Shown here piece after piece: positions 1 to 7,411 of a DNA stretch of 13,467 nucleotides; position 1 is the stretch's first letter; the number at the start of each line of letters is the position of its first letter. The translations under genes and the position numbers were made by a program. The notes under the pieces are model-generated. The model ran no database searches. It saw only the letters and a program-made list of their open reading frames with translations, and was not told the DNA's origin. Source of the DNA: Saprospiraceae bacterium (GTDB lineage: Bacteria > Bacteroidota > Bacteroidia > Chitinophagales > Saprospiraceae); NCBI GenBank assembly GCA_020436955.1, contig JAGQWW010000035.1, positions 1-13,467 of the forward strand, given 5' to 3'.

Positions 1-1908
1 GCCTTCATCCCCTACAGCTCTTATGCCAATCAAACGCTCAACATCTGATTTAAGCAATACCTCTTTAGAAAGCAATTCCTGCGCAAGTTTTTCCAACTCA
101 TCTCTTCTTTCCAACAATAAAGCTTTTGATCTTTCATATTGAACATCAATTAGCTTCCTTACCTCTTCATCAATCAATTTGGCAGTTTCATCTGAATAAG
201 GCTTCTGAAACTGTTCTTGTGATAGGCTGTAGAAAGAAACGTTACCTACATTTTTATTCATACCAAATACCGCAATCATGCTGTAAGCCATTTTGGTGAT
301 CTGGTCCAGGTCATTTTGTGCTCCGGTAGAAATTTTTCCAAATACAACTTCCTCAGCAGCACGTCCACCTAGCGTCATACAGATACGGTCTAGCATCTGC
401 TCGGTTCTGGTGATGTATTCTTCTTTTGGTAAGTATTGTGCGTAACCAAGGGTACCGATACCACGCGGTACAATGGTAACCTTTACCAATGGAGAAGCAT
501 GCTCCAGGAACCAACCACAAATAGCATGACCTGCTTCATGGTAGGCTATGATTTCTTTCTCTCTAGGAGAAATAAGCTTATTTTTTTTCTCCAAACCACC
601 AATAACTCTATCCAAAGCGTAGTTGAAATCATCCATGTCGACTGCCTGCTTGTTGCGACGGGCTGCGATTAGGGCTGCTTCATTACATACATTGGCAATT
701 TCCGCACCAGCAAAACCTGGTGTCATTTCTGCCAAGACATATGGATTGATGTTGTCAGCAATCTTGATATTCTTCAAGTGTACTTTGAAAATAGCTTCAC
801 GACCTTTCAAGTCAGGACGATCGATACCGATTACACGGTCAAATCGGCCCGGACGCATCAATGCTGAGTCCAATACATCAGGTCGGTTGGTCGCAGCCAT
901 CAGGATTACTCCTTTGTCCGTTGAGAAACCATCCATTTCCACCAACAACTGGTTGAGGGTATTTTCTCTTTCATCGTTACCACCTGTGATGCTGTTTTTA
1001 CCTCTTGCACGACCAATAGCATCAATCTCGTCAATAAAGACGATACAAGGTGCTTTTTCTCTGGCCTGGCGGAACAAGTCACGTACACGTGATGCACCTA
1101 CACCCACAAACATTTCTACGAAATCAGAACCGGAGATTGAAAAGAAAGGTACTCCTGCTTCACCTGCTACCGCTTTCGCCAAAAGTGTCTTACCGGTACC
1201 CGGAGGGCCCACCAACAATACACCTTTAGGGATTTTACCTCCCAGTGCAGTATATTTCTTAGGATTTTTTAGAAAGTCTACTACTTCCATTACCTCTTCC
1301 TTAGCCTCATCCAATCCGGCAACGTCGGCAAAAGTTACATTTACCTTGGCATTGTTATCGAACAAGGTAGCCTTTGATTTTCCGATATTGAAGATTTGAC
1401 CACCGGGTCCACCAGGACCTCCGGCGACTCTTCGCATGATAAATATCCAAATGACAACTATAATGATTATTGGCAACACCCAGCTTAATATTGGTGCAAG
1501 CCAATTGGTTTGGGTGTCATATTTTGGATAGATGTAATCTGCTTCTGAGATATTAGCCGATTTCTGGATTTCTTCCAGGTCATCAGAGAAAGTTTCTACG
1601 GAGCCAATTTCAAACATGTAGTTGGGGCGAGGGCCTCCAAACTTGCTTTTGGCAGCATCTTTATAGGCATCCTTGTCTAGTGCCTCTTCTTTGAGGTAAA
1701 CCTGGACCATTTTTTCATTGATAACCTCGAGTTTCTTTATGTCCTGGTTTTGCACCATCTCCTTAAACCTGTTCCAGGTGATTTCCTCGTTTGTATTGCT
1801 GGTAATCGTAAAAACGTTGACAGCCAGCAACAGTATCGCTACCACGATGAAAATCCAATAGGACCCAAATTTATTGGGGTTGTTTGTACTGTTTTGTTTG
1901 TTGTCCAT
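1..1908 (-). CDS. ftsH: ATP-dependent zinc metalloprotease FtsH (3' end cut by window)
   Basis: Membrane-anchored AAA+ protease that unfolds and degrades membrane and short-lived cytosolic proteins as a hexamer. The reading frame is open from the ATG at 1908 to the window edge, giving 636 residues; family members are usually about 640-700, so only a short C-terminal tail is missing. Order of parts: TM1 about 17-36, extracytoplasmic domain about 37-135, TM2 about 136-158, a Gly/Pro-rich linker (GGPGGPGG, about 163-170), Walker A GPPGTGKT at 234-241, Walker B with FIDEID, pore motif MFVGVG, the second region of homology with RPGRFDR, and the zinc site HEAGH at 457-461 with a downstream acidic ligand in the NDLDQ stretch. 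The gene follows rsfS on the same strand after an 86-bp gap, so the two may be cotranscribed. An AGGAG sits about 16 bases upstream of the ATG, too far to be a clear ribosome binding site. All key residues look intact. Confidence 0.97.
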   Translation of the reverse strand, partial: MDNKQNSTNNPNKFGSYWIFIVVAILLLAVNVFTITSNTNEEITWNRFKEMVQNQDIKKLEVINEKMVQVYLKEEALDKDAYKDAAKSKFGGPRPNYMFEIGSVETFSDDLEEIQKSANISEADYIYPKYDTQTNWLAPILSWVLPIIIIVVIWIFIMRRVAGGPGGPGGQIFNIGKSKATLFDNNAKVNVTFADVAGLDEAKEEVMEVVDFLKNPKKYTALGGKIPKGVLLVGPPGTGKTLLAKAVAGEAGVPFFSISGSDFVEMFVGVGASRVRDLFRQAREKAPCIVFIDEIDAIGRARGKNSITGGNDERENTLNQLLVEMDGFSTDKGVILMAATNRPDVLDSALMRPGRFDRVIGIDRPDLKGREAIFKVHLKNIKIADNINPYVLAEMTPGFAGAEIANVCNEAALIAARRNKQAVDMDDFNYALDRVIGGLEKKNKLISPREKEIIAYHEAGHAICGWFLEHASPLVKVTIVPRGIGTLGYAQYLPKEEYITRTEQMLDRICMTLGGRAAEEVVFGKISTGAQNDLDQITKMAYSMIAVFGMNKNVGNVSFYSLSQEQFQKPYSDETAKLIDEEVRKLIDVQYERSKALLLERRDELEKLAQELLSKEVLLKSDVERLIGIRAVGDEG

Positions 1909-1944
1909 TTACTACATTTTATGCTCCTAGAACAGATTAAATTT

Positions 1945-1985
1945 CAAATCGTTAAAAATTCCTTTCAAAACATCGACAAATCGTT
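1945..1985. repeat. Two direct copies of CAAATCGTT upstream of ftsH
   Basis: The nonamer CAAATCGTT occurs at 1945-1953 and again at 1977-1985, a period of 32 bp, inside the short gap between rsfS and ftsH. It could be a regulatory site for ftsH or chance in an AT-rich spacer; nothing identifies a binding protein. Confidence 0.3.
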
Positions 1986-1994
1986 CAATTTACC

Positions 1995-2378
1995 CTATAA
2001 GTTGTCGTATTCTGTAAACTTTGCATCGCTCCACAGATCTTCTAACTCATAGAACTCTCTTTTCTCTTTATAAAATACATGAACTACCGTGGTGAAGTAA
2101 TCCACACAAATCCAACTGGCATGGCCCTTTCCTTCCACATGGGTTGGCAGGGTACCTGTTTCTTCCTTCACGCGCATATGAATCCGCTCGGAAATAGCTT
2201 TTACCTGTGTGCTGGACTCGCCTTCACAAATAATGAAATAGTCAGCAGGTGCATCGTGCAACTCGCGCATGTCAAGTTTTACAATGTTTTTCCCTTTAAT
2301 ATCCTGGATGGAGTCAATGATTATTTCGTTCAGTGAATCGGTAGAAAGGTCTTTTTTTAAACTAACTTGTGCACTCAA
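1995..2378 (-). CDS. rsfS: Ribosome silencing factor RsfS (Iojap family)
   Basis: Binds ribosomal protein uL14 of the large subunit and blocks joining with the small subunit, damping translation in starvation or stationary phase. The 127-residue protein has normal family length and the typical blocks: DYFIICEGES followed by the TQVKAISERI helix, then the G-x-SWICVDY segment, and the VVHVFYKEKREFYELEDLW block near the C-terminus. The start is a TTG at 2378: the in-frame codons upstream are AAT, AAA, CTT, ATA and then a TAA stop, so no ATG or GTG start is possible, and the first internal Met lies inside the conserved domain. Located upstream of ftsH and divergent from birA with 102 bp between; the birA/rsfS/ftsH neighbourhood is common in Bacteroidetes. 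Confidence 0.95.
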   Translation of the reverse strand: MSAQVSLKKDLSTDSLNEIIIDSIQDIKGKNIVKLDMRELHDAPADYFIICEGESSTQVKAISERIHMRVKEETGTLPTHVEGKGHASWICVDYFTTVVHVFYKEKREFYELEDLWSDAKFTEYDNL

Positions 2379-2480
2379 ATTTTTAAGTATTTAATGATTG
2401 GTCCTTTGGGACTAATAAAAACGTATGATTTCAAGCGTTTTCGTTTCATAACTCAAAATTATCAAAAATAATCTACCTGA

Positions 2481-3239
2481 ATGTTCTTCAACAAAACACT
2501 TTTTGTAGGAGTTCAAAAGATCCGCTTAAAATCGGTTGATTCAACCAATTCATACGCCTTAAATCTATTATCAAAAAACAATCCATCAGAAGGAACAGTT
2601 GTAATTGCTGCCAATCAGACGGAAGGAAAGGGACAAATGGGCAGCCAATGGCTGGTAGAACCTGACAAAAATGCTACCTTTTCAGTTATTCTGTATCCGC
2701 GCTTCCTGCAACCTTCCCAACATTTTTTGCTCAATACCTGTCTAAGCCTGGCCATTTCTGATGCGCTTTTGCAAAAAGGCCTTCCAAATCTTTCGATAAA
2801 ATGGCCCAATGATATTTATCTCAACGATAAAAAATTGGGAGGTATGTTGATTCAAAACACGGTAAACAGCAGCAGTATTGTGTCGACCGTTGCAGGATTT
2901 GGAATCAATATTAATCAGGAAAAGTTCCCTGAAGTATTACCTAATGCTACTTCCATGGCTATCGAGACAGGCAAACAATGGGACTTGGATGAATTGCTGG
3001 ATGGCTTTTTTGCTGCCATTGAAGCACGATATCTCCATTTGCGACAAAAAGGAGGAAAGGACTTCCTGGAAGAATACCATTCGAGAATGTTTGGGTATGG
3101 GGAGGCTAGGAGGTTTTCAGACCCTGCAGGAAGGCAGTTTAACGGTCTGGTAGCAGGGGTAAGTCCTACCGGCAAATTGTTATTGGATAAGGTAGAAGGG
3201 AGGGTAGCGTATGATTTTAAAGAAGTAATCTGGTTGTAA
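2481..3239 (+). CDS. birA: Biotin--[acetyl-CoA-carboxylase] ligase (monofunctional BirA)
   Basis: Activates biotin with ATP to biotinoyl-AMP and transfers it to the carrier lysine of biotin-dependent carboxylases in the cytosol. At 252 residues it contains only the catalytic and C-terminal domains; the N-terminal helix-turn-helix of the E. coli repressor form is absent, so it should not be a regulator of biotin genes. Visible motifs: DSTN at 20-23, the biotinoyl-AMP loop as GKGQMGSQW at 49-57, KWPNDI at 107-112, the active-site KKLGGML at 117-123, and GFGIN at 139-143. The C-terminal SH3-like part runs from about residue 205 (FNGLVAGV, LLLDKVEG). The loop lacks most of the arginines of E. coli GRGRRGR; substitutions of this kind occur in related ligases, so I read it as active. 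Transcribed away from rsfS; no clear -7 box was found. Confidence 0.95.
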   Translation: MFFNKTLFVGVQKIRLKSVDSTNSYALNLLSKNNPSEGTVVIAANQTEGKGQMGSQWLVEPDKNATFSVILYPRFLQPSQHFLLNTCLSLAISDALLQKGLPNLSIKWPNDIYLNDKKLGGMLIQNTVNSSSIVSTVAGFGININQEKFPEVLPNATSMAIETGKQWDLDELLDGFFAAIEARYLHLRQKGGKDFLEEYHSRMFGYGEARRFSDPAGRQFNGLVAGVSPTGKLLLDKVEGRVAYDFKEVIWL

Positions 3240-3244
3240 GGGTT

Positions 3245-3275
3245 TTTGAAATTTAAATGGATTTCTTTATTTTTG
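3245..3275 (+). promoter_or_regulatory. Bacteroidetes-type promoter for the first peroxidase gene
   Basis: TTTG at 3245-3248 and TATTTTTG at 3268-3275 are separated by 19 bp. This matches the Bacteroidetes primary sigma consensus (TTTG at -33, TAnnTTTG at -7) at every defined base. It begins 6 bp after the birA stop codon and would start transcription near 3282, about 40 bp before the ATG at 3324. The peroxidase gene therefore probably has its own promoter rather than depending on birA. Confidence 0.7.
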
Positions 3276-3323
3276 ATTACACAAGCTATTGTTTAATTCC
3301 CTTTATTACTAAAACATGTACCA

Positions 3324-4478
3324 ATGAAAACTAAAATTAGTCTATTATTCTTTCTTTTTCCCTTGTTATTTTCTTCTTGTCTTAAAGACGATGTAAAAAC
3401 TGTATCATCCGTTTTTACAGATGAAGAATTGACCATGCTAGACCAATATTTGGAGTTGCCACCGGAAATTTTGGACTACCAGGTGACATTACCAAATTAT
3501 TTGACTTCCAGTCTTCGTCCGGTTCAGGTTGATAACAAACGGGCCACTTTGGGGAGAGTCCTTTTTTACGACAAAAACCTTTCAAAAAATAAAACTATTT
3601 CCTGCGCCTCTTGCCACAAACAGGAACTTGCCTTTGCTGATGACAAAGCCTTTTCTGAAGGATTTGATGGCGAACTTACTGCCCGTAATTCCTTGGCGTT
3701 GGGTTCTGTGGTTAATTTTTCTGCTTATTACAGTTCTGAGATAAACAGTTTTGGTATCCGATTCTTTTGGGATGAAAGAGCCGGGACTGTAGCAGAACAA
3801 TCAAAAATGACCCTGGGCGATAAAATCGAGATGGGAATGGATATGCATGAAGTCGTATCCAGGCTGAAAGAGTTGGAATATTACAAGCCTCTATTCTCTA
3901 TGGCTTATGGTTCTGAAGAAATTTCAGAAGCAAAAGCACTGGCTGCCATTACCGATTTTATCATGGGTATGGGTAGTTACGATTCGGGCTATGACAGGGT
4001 GATGTCCAGTCCAAATGGTGCCAATGGTTTTAATCCGGCTCAGAAATTGGGTAAACAGTTGTATGATGCTCATTGCAGCTCCTGCCATGGATTTAATGCC
4101 GGAAGGCCTACGATCGTCACTGCCAATAACGGGTTGGATGAAACTTACACTGATAAAGGAGTGGGAGGATTGAATAATGTAGTAAGTGAATATGGTGTTT
4201 TCAAAGTGCCAACCTTAAGAAATATTGCATTGACAGCCCCTTACATGCACGATGGTAGGTTTGAAACCCTGGAAGAGGTAATTGAACACTACAGCACGGG
4301 GATTAAATATCACAGAAATCTATCAGATAGATTAAAGGATTTTAATAATGGTCAAGGAGAGCCAAGGAGATTTAATTTTTCATCCGAAGAAAAAAATGCT
4401 TTAAAGCTTTTCCTTGAAACTCTGACTGACCAAACTTTCATTACCGACGAGAAATTTTCAGACCCATTTAAGCAATAA
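3324..4478 (+). CDS. Di-heme cytochrome c peroxidase / MauG-family lipoprotein (copy 1)
   Basis: Predicted periplasmic di-heme c-type cytochrome of the CCP/MauG family, whose best-known members reduce hydrogen peroxide to water with electrons from small cytochromes or quinol-linked donors. The 384-residue protein begins with a lipoprotein signal ending in FSSC (Cys19), so it should be lipid-anchored. Heme attachment motifs are CASCH at 94-98 (N-terminal, peroxidatic-type domain) and CSSCH at 251-255 (electron-transfer domain). Family blocks between them include ATLGRVLFYD (74-83), FADDKAFSEGFDG (104-116), RNSLALG and RFFWDERAG; downstream is KVPTLRNIALTAPYMHDGRF (304-323 region), whose Met308 is a candidate axial ligand. 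It has its own promoter upstream and a strong terminator just behind. The downstream gene is a close paralogue. Some family members oxidise other substrates, so peroxidase activity is inferred. Confidence 0.93.
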   Translation: MKTKISLLFFLFPLLFSSCLKDDVKTVSSVFTDEELTMLDQYLELPPEILDYQVTLPNYLTSSLRPVQVDNKRATLGRVLFYDKNLSKNKTISCASCHKQELAFADDKAFSEGFDGELTARNSLALGSVVNFSAYYSSEINSFGIRFFWDERAGTVAEQSKMTLGDKIEMGMDMHEVVSRLKELEYYKPLFSMAYGSEEISEAKALAAITDFIMGMGSYDSGYDRVMSSPNGANGFNPAQKLGKQLYDAHCSSCHGFNAGRPTIVTANNGLDETYTDKGVGGLNNVVSEYGVFKVPTLRNIALTAPYMHDGRFETLEEVIEHYSTGIKYHRNLSDRLKDFNNGQGEPRRFNFSSEEKNALKLFLETLTDQTFITDEKFSDPFKQ

Positions 4479-4482
4479 TAAA

Positions 4483-4521
4483 AAAGTAAAAAGCCGGCTT
4501 CACAAGCCGGCTTTTTACTTT
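4483..4521 (+). terminator. Hairpin terminator after the first peroxidase gene
   Basis: A perfect 18-bp inverted repeat (4483-4500 and 4504-4521) with a three-base CAC loop starts 4 bp after the stop codon. The GC core AAGCCGGCTT is flanked by A-rich and T-rich arms, giving a rho-independent terminator. It should end transcripts of copy 1 before copy 2, so the two paralogues are probably separate transcripts. The core is itself a palindrome, so each arm could also fold alone. Confidence 0.9.
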
Positions 4522-4558
4522 AATGGCCTATTTTAAAAAATATATCTTCTTTTTTTTA

Positions 4559-4601
4559 GGGTATACCCAACCTTGCTTGTCTAATAGTACGTCCATAGTA
4601 C
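4559..4601. promoter_or_regulatory. Possible operator region upstream of the second peroxidase gene
   Basis: Within the 184-bp spacer between the copy-1 terminator and copy 2 lie a perfect 10-bp palindrome, GGGTATACCC (4559-4568), and two direct copies of ATAGTAC (4584-4590 and 4595-4601) with an 11-bp period, about one helical turn. Direct half-sites at this spacing suit OmpR/PhoB-type regulators, but no regulator gene is nearby and no fully matching -7 box was found (TAATTTAG and TAAATTTC each differ at one defined base). Assignment as regulatory is inference. Confidence 0.3.
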
Positions 4602-4705
4602 TGAAACCATTTTTATAAGCTTTAGTTAAATTTCAACAATTGATAATCGGGGCATTTAAAATTGGTTTAATTTAGAAACCTAATAGCATCTTAAAACCTG
4701 TTTCT

Positions 4706-5899
4706 ATGAAAAATTTTAGACTTCTTCTACCGCTGGCTATCTTCGCTATTACATTTTCTTCCTGTTTAAAAGATGATGTAAAAGTTCAATCTTACCATTA
4801 CACTGAATCTCAGTGGAAAGCTATTTCCGAAAACCTGGATTTGCCTGAATCGCCCCTCGAATATTCTGTTCAGCTACCACAGCATGTGTTGAACTCCGGG
4901 GCTTTTGCAGCTCCTGTAAATAATGATAAAGCGACATTGGGTCGTGTTCTTTTTTATGATACCAGACTATCCAAAACGGAAGCTGTTTCATGTGCTTCCT
5001 GCCATGATCAATCGCTAGCATTTGCGGATAATAAAGCCTTTTCAGAAGGCTTTGATGGCCAATTGACAAAAAGAAATTCATTAGCGTTGGGTGCTGTTGT
5101 AAGTTTTAGCGCAACCTATCAGGGTGGAAATGACGATTCTTTTGTAAGTAATAACGGTGCTCGTTTTTTCTGGGATGAAAGAGCGGGTTCGGTACAGGAG
5201 CAAAGCAGTCAGACTATTGCTGACGATATAGAAATGGGAATGGAGATGTCAGATGTGAAAAAACGACTGGAGGGAGTTGATTACTATGAAGCTTTATTTG
5301 AAGCTGCATACGGAGAAGAGGGAATTACAGAAGACAACATTTTGGATGCTATTTCTTCCTTCATCAACGCGATGGGTTCTTTCAATTCGAAATTTGACCA
5401 GGCAGCAGCCGGTCTGGGTTTTGTAAGCCCATTCACTGATTTTGATGCCTTTACTGCCCAGGAAAACCAGGGTAAGCAATTGTATATGAATAGCTGTGCC
5501 AGCTGTCATGGAACCAGCTTCAGTAGCCCCGCTGTGTTAACTGCCAATAATGGTTTGGATGAAGTTTACACGGACCAGGGAGTAGGTGCTGTCACCAACA
5601 ATGCCAGTTTGGATGGTGTATTCAAAGTGCCACCATTAAGAAATATTGCACTAACCGGACCATACATGCATGATGGTCGATTTGCAACGCTTGAAGAAGT
5701 CGTTGATCACTATAGCACCGGGATTAAAAATCATAGAAACCTTAATCCGGAATTGAAGGTATTCAATTCAAGTAGTCAGGGCGCTCCGATCCAATTTAAC
5801 TTTACAGCCGAAGAGAAAGCAGCTTTGGTAGCCTTCTTGAAAACGCTTACAGATAATGAATTTATCGCTGCTGAAAGATTTGCAGACCCGTTTAAGTAA
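4706..5899 (+). CDS. Di-heme cytochrome c peroxidase / MauG-family lipoprotein (copy 2)
   Basis: Paralogue of the gene before it, with the same order of parts and probably the same type of reaction (peroxide reduction by a two-heme c-type cytochrome in the periplasm). The 397-residue protein has a lipoprotein signal ending in FSSC (Cys20); the following LKDDVK is identical in both copies. Heme motifs are CASCH at 96-100 and CASCH at 264-268; shared blocks include ATLGRVLFYD, FAD(N/D)KAFSEGFDG, RNSLALGA, RFFWDERAG, IEMGME and GPYMHDGRF with Met321 as candidate axial ligand. Compared with copy 1 it carries short insertions, a GGNDDSFVSNNG stretch at about 140-151 before RFFWDERA and extra residues before the second heme motif (about 240-255), i.e. 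near the likely heme-domain interface. It ends at a bidirectional terminator. Tandem duplication with later divergence is the simplest reading. Confidence 0.93.
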   Translation: MKNFRLLLPLAIFAITFSSCLKDDVKVQSYHYTESQWKAISENLDLPESPLEYSVQLPQHVLNSGAFAAPVNNDKATLGRVLFYDTRLSKTEAVSCASCHDQSLAFADNKAFSEGFDGQLTKRNSLALGAVVSFSATYQGGNDDSFVSNNGARFFWDERAGSVQEQSSQTIADDIEMGMEMSDVKKRLEGVDYYEALFEAAYGEEGITEDNILDAISSFINAMGSFNSKFDQAAAGLGFVSPFTDFDAFTAQENQGKQLYMNSCASCHGTSFSSPAVLTANNGLDEVYTDQGVGAVTNNASLDGVFKVPPLRNIALTGPYMHDGRFATLEEVVDHYSTGIKNHRNLNPELKVFNSSSQGAPIQFNFTAEEKAALVAFLKTLTDNEFIAAERFADPFK

Positions 5900-5917
5900 C
5901 AAATAACCAAGTGACAT

Positions 5918-5949
5918 AAAAAGGTGCTGTTGAAAAACAGCGCCTTTTT
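5918..5949. terminator. Bidirectional terminator between the second peroxidase gene and tolC
   Basis: Inverted repeat of 14 bp (5918-5931 and 5936-5949; one G-T type mismatch) closed by a GAAA tetraloop. It has an A-run on the left arm and a T-run running to 5951 on the right, so it can work as a rho-independent terminator on both strands. It serves the convergent peroxidase and TolC genes and directly abuts the TolC stop codon (5950-5952). Confidence 0.88.
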
Positions 5950-7305
5950 TTATTGGTTAATCAATTCACCGGTCAACAAAAGAATGTCGAGATAGGCATT
6001 TTTCAAGTTGAAAAGTGCGTTGAGGTATACCTGATTGGCACTGAGATAACTAATCTGTACCGCGCGGTAATCAAAAGAATTTATCTGGCCGGCATTGAAT
6101 CTTTCTGTAGCAATATCAAGGCTGCTTTTAGCATTATTGATGCGCTCAGTGGTAAGTGCTGCTAATTGCTTTTGCGTTTCAAAATTGTTGTAGGCTATTT
6201 GAATACGATTAGTCAATTGTTGTCTGGTCTGGTCCAAGCTAAGCTGGCTAACCATTTCCGACATCGCCGCATTTTGAACCTGCTTTTTTCTCAACCCCCC
6301 ATCGTAAATAGGGAAGGAAAAGTTTAAGGCAATCGCTCCATTCAGGGTTGTTGATTCTAAACCGCCAAAATCTCTTTCACTACCGTCTACCAGCGTACCG
6401 TTTCCTGCAAAGGTATTATTGTAATTGTATCCACCTGAACCTCGCAAGCTAATGGTAGGCAGGCGATCTGCTCTTCTAATATTGGTATTTACAGCAGCCA
6501 GCTCTCTAGCAAGTATCAATTGCTGGTAGGTAGGATTTTGCGAAAGCATTGTCTCTACCAGGTTGTTAAGTTCAAAATTTCCGGATTCCAGGTTGAGATC
6601 ATCCGTCAGGGTGATTTCTCTTGCGTAATCGTTTGCGCCAATGGTTAGCAGCAAATTTCTTTTTGCATTTTCAAAAGCTAATTTTTGAGAAAGGAAAGTA
6701 GAAGAATCGATCAAAAATGCATCTGTCGTTTGCAGTATGTCGAAAGAACTTCCCTGTCCATATTCCTGTCTTGCTTCTTCTCTTTTAATACGGTCCTTAC
6801 TAAGCCCGATAACTTCTTTTGTAATTGCTAATTGTCTGGACTGGATAACTGCTCCATAATAGGCTAGCGTAACATCATACACTGTTTGTTGCATACTGTT
6901 TTGGACCTCCAGTGTTGTCTGATTTTGCTGCAGGGATAGTTGATCCATGGTGTATTTTACCTTTTTCCCGTTGTACAGTGTATACAACACTTCCAAGGTA
7001 GGATTGATACCACCTGAATACGTATTTATTTCGGTTAGGAAAGATGCCGGGTTTTGATTTCTGTTGAAAGTGGTCGTGGCATTCAATCCAAAATTGACGA
7101 TTGGCAAACCACCAGCGAAGGAAAGGTGGTTGGAATTTTCAGCGATTGCCTGATTTACCTTAGCAATCCTGTTTTGGAAATTATTTTGGAGTGCCTCAGC
7201 TACAGCATCTTCAAGGCTCATTGCTTGTTGTGCAGAAAGCATTGAACCGAAACTTACAAATATCCAAACCAGGGCTACTACAAAAGGGGAGAAATAGGAT
7301 TTCAT
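5950..7305 (-). CDS. TolC-family outer membrane efflux protein
   Basis: Outer membrane channel of the TolC/OEP family, which joins an inner-membrane pump and a periplasmic adaptor to export drugs, metals or proteins. With the ATG at 7305 it has 451 residues, normal for the family, and begins with a signal peptide (hydrophobic 8-20, cleavage near SAQQ at about 24-27) followed by MSLEDAVAEALQNN, the usual first helix. The family's internal duplication shows as two halves with long helices, e.g. YDVTLAYYGAVIQSRQL in the first and IQIAYNNFETQKQLAALTTERI with LDIATERFNAGQINSFDYRAVQ in the second. A longer frame begins at 7350, but that ATG overlaps the -7 box of the likely promoter and would hide the signal peptide, so I rejected it. 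No pump or adaptor gene lies in the window, so substrate and partner are unknown. Confidence 0.93.
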   Translation of the reverse strand: MKSYFSPFVVALVWIFVSFGSMLSAQQAMSLEDAVAEALQNNFQNRIAKVNQAIAENSNHLSFAGGLPIVNFGLNATTTFNRNQNPASFLTEINTYSGGINPTLEVLYTLYNGKKVKYTMDQLSLQQNQTTLEVQNSMQQTVYDVTLAYYGAVIQSRQLAITKEVIGLSKDRIKREEARQEYGQGSSFDILQTTDAFLIDSSTFLSQKLAFENAKRNLLLTIGANDYAREITLTDDLNLESGNFELNNLVETMLSQNPTYQQLILARELAAVNTNIRRADRLPTISLRGSGGYNYNNTFAGNGTLVDGSERDFGGLESTTLNGAIALNFSFPIYDGGLRKKQVQNAAMSEMVSQLSLDQTRQQLTNRIQIAYNNFETQKQLAALTTERINNAKSSLDIATERFNAGQINSFDYRAVQISYLSANQVYLNALFNLKNAYLDILLLTGELINQ

Positions 7306-7347
7306 GCAGGTAGTACTTTTGAAAATAATTGCCAATTTTAAAAACTC

Positions 7348-7382
7348 CAAAGGTAAAGGTGTTTAGGCAAGTATTGTTCAAA
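7348..7382 (-). promoter_or_regulatory. Promoter for the tolC-type gene
   Basis: On the minus strand, TTTG (7379-7382) and TACCTTTG (7348-7355) are spaced by 23 bp, matching the Bacteroidetes -33/-7 pattern with a somewhat long spacer. It predicts a transcript start near 7341, 35-40 bp before the chosen ATG, and separates tolC from the upstream permease-repressor gene. It also argues against the alternative start codon at 7350, which would lie inside the -7 box. Confidence 0.6.
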
Positions 7383-7411
7383 AGAAAGCCAAGAAGTGAA
7401 AAATTAATTTC

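Noticed and set aside
623..1399. A 258-codon plus-strand open frame opposite ftsH
   Set aside because: It lies wholly antisense to the conserved AAA and protease regions of FtsH, its translation is Ser/Pro/Ile-rich with no recognisable motif, and the strong coding signal is on the other strand.
7306..7350. N-terminal extension of the TolC protein from an ATG at 7350
   Set aside because: The extension would put 15 residues before a good signal peptide, and the ATG overlaps the -7 box of the likely promoter.
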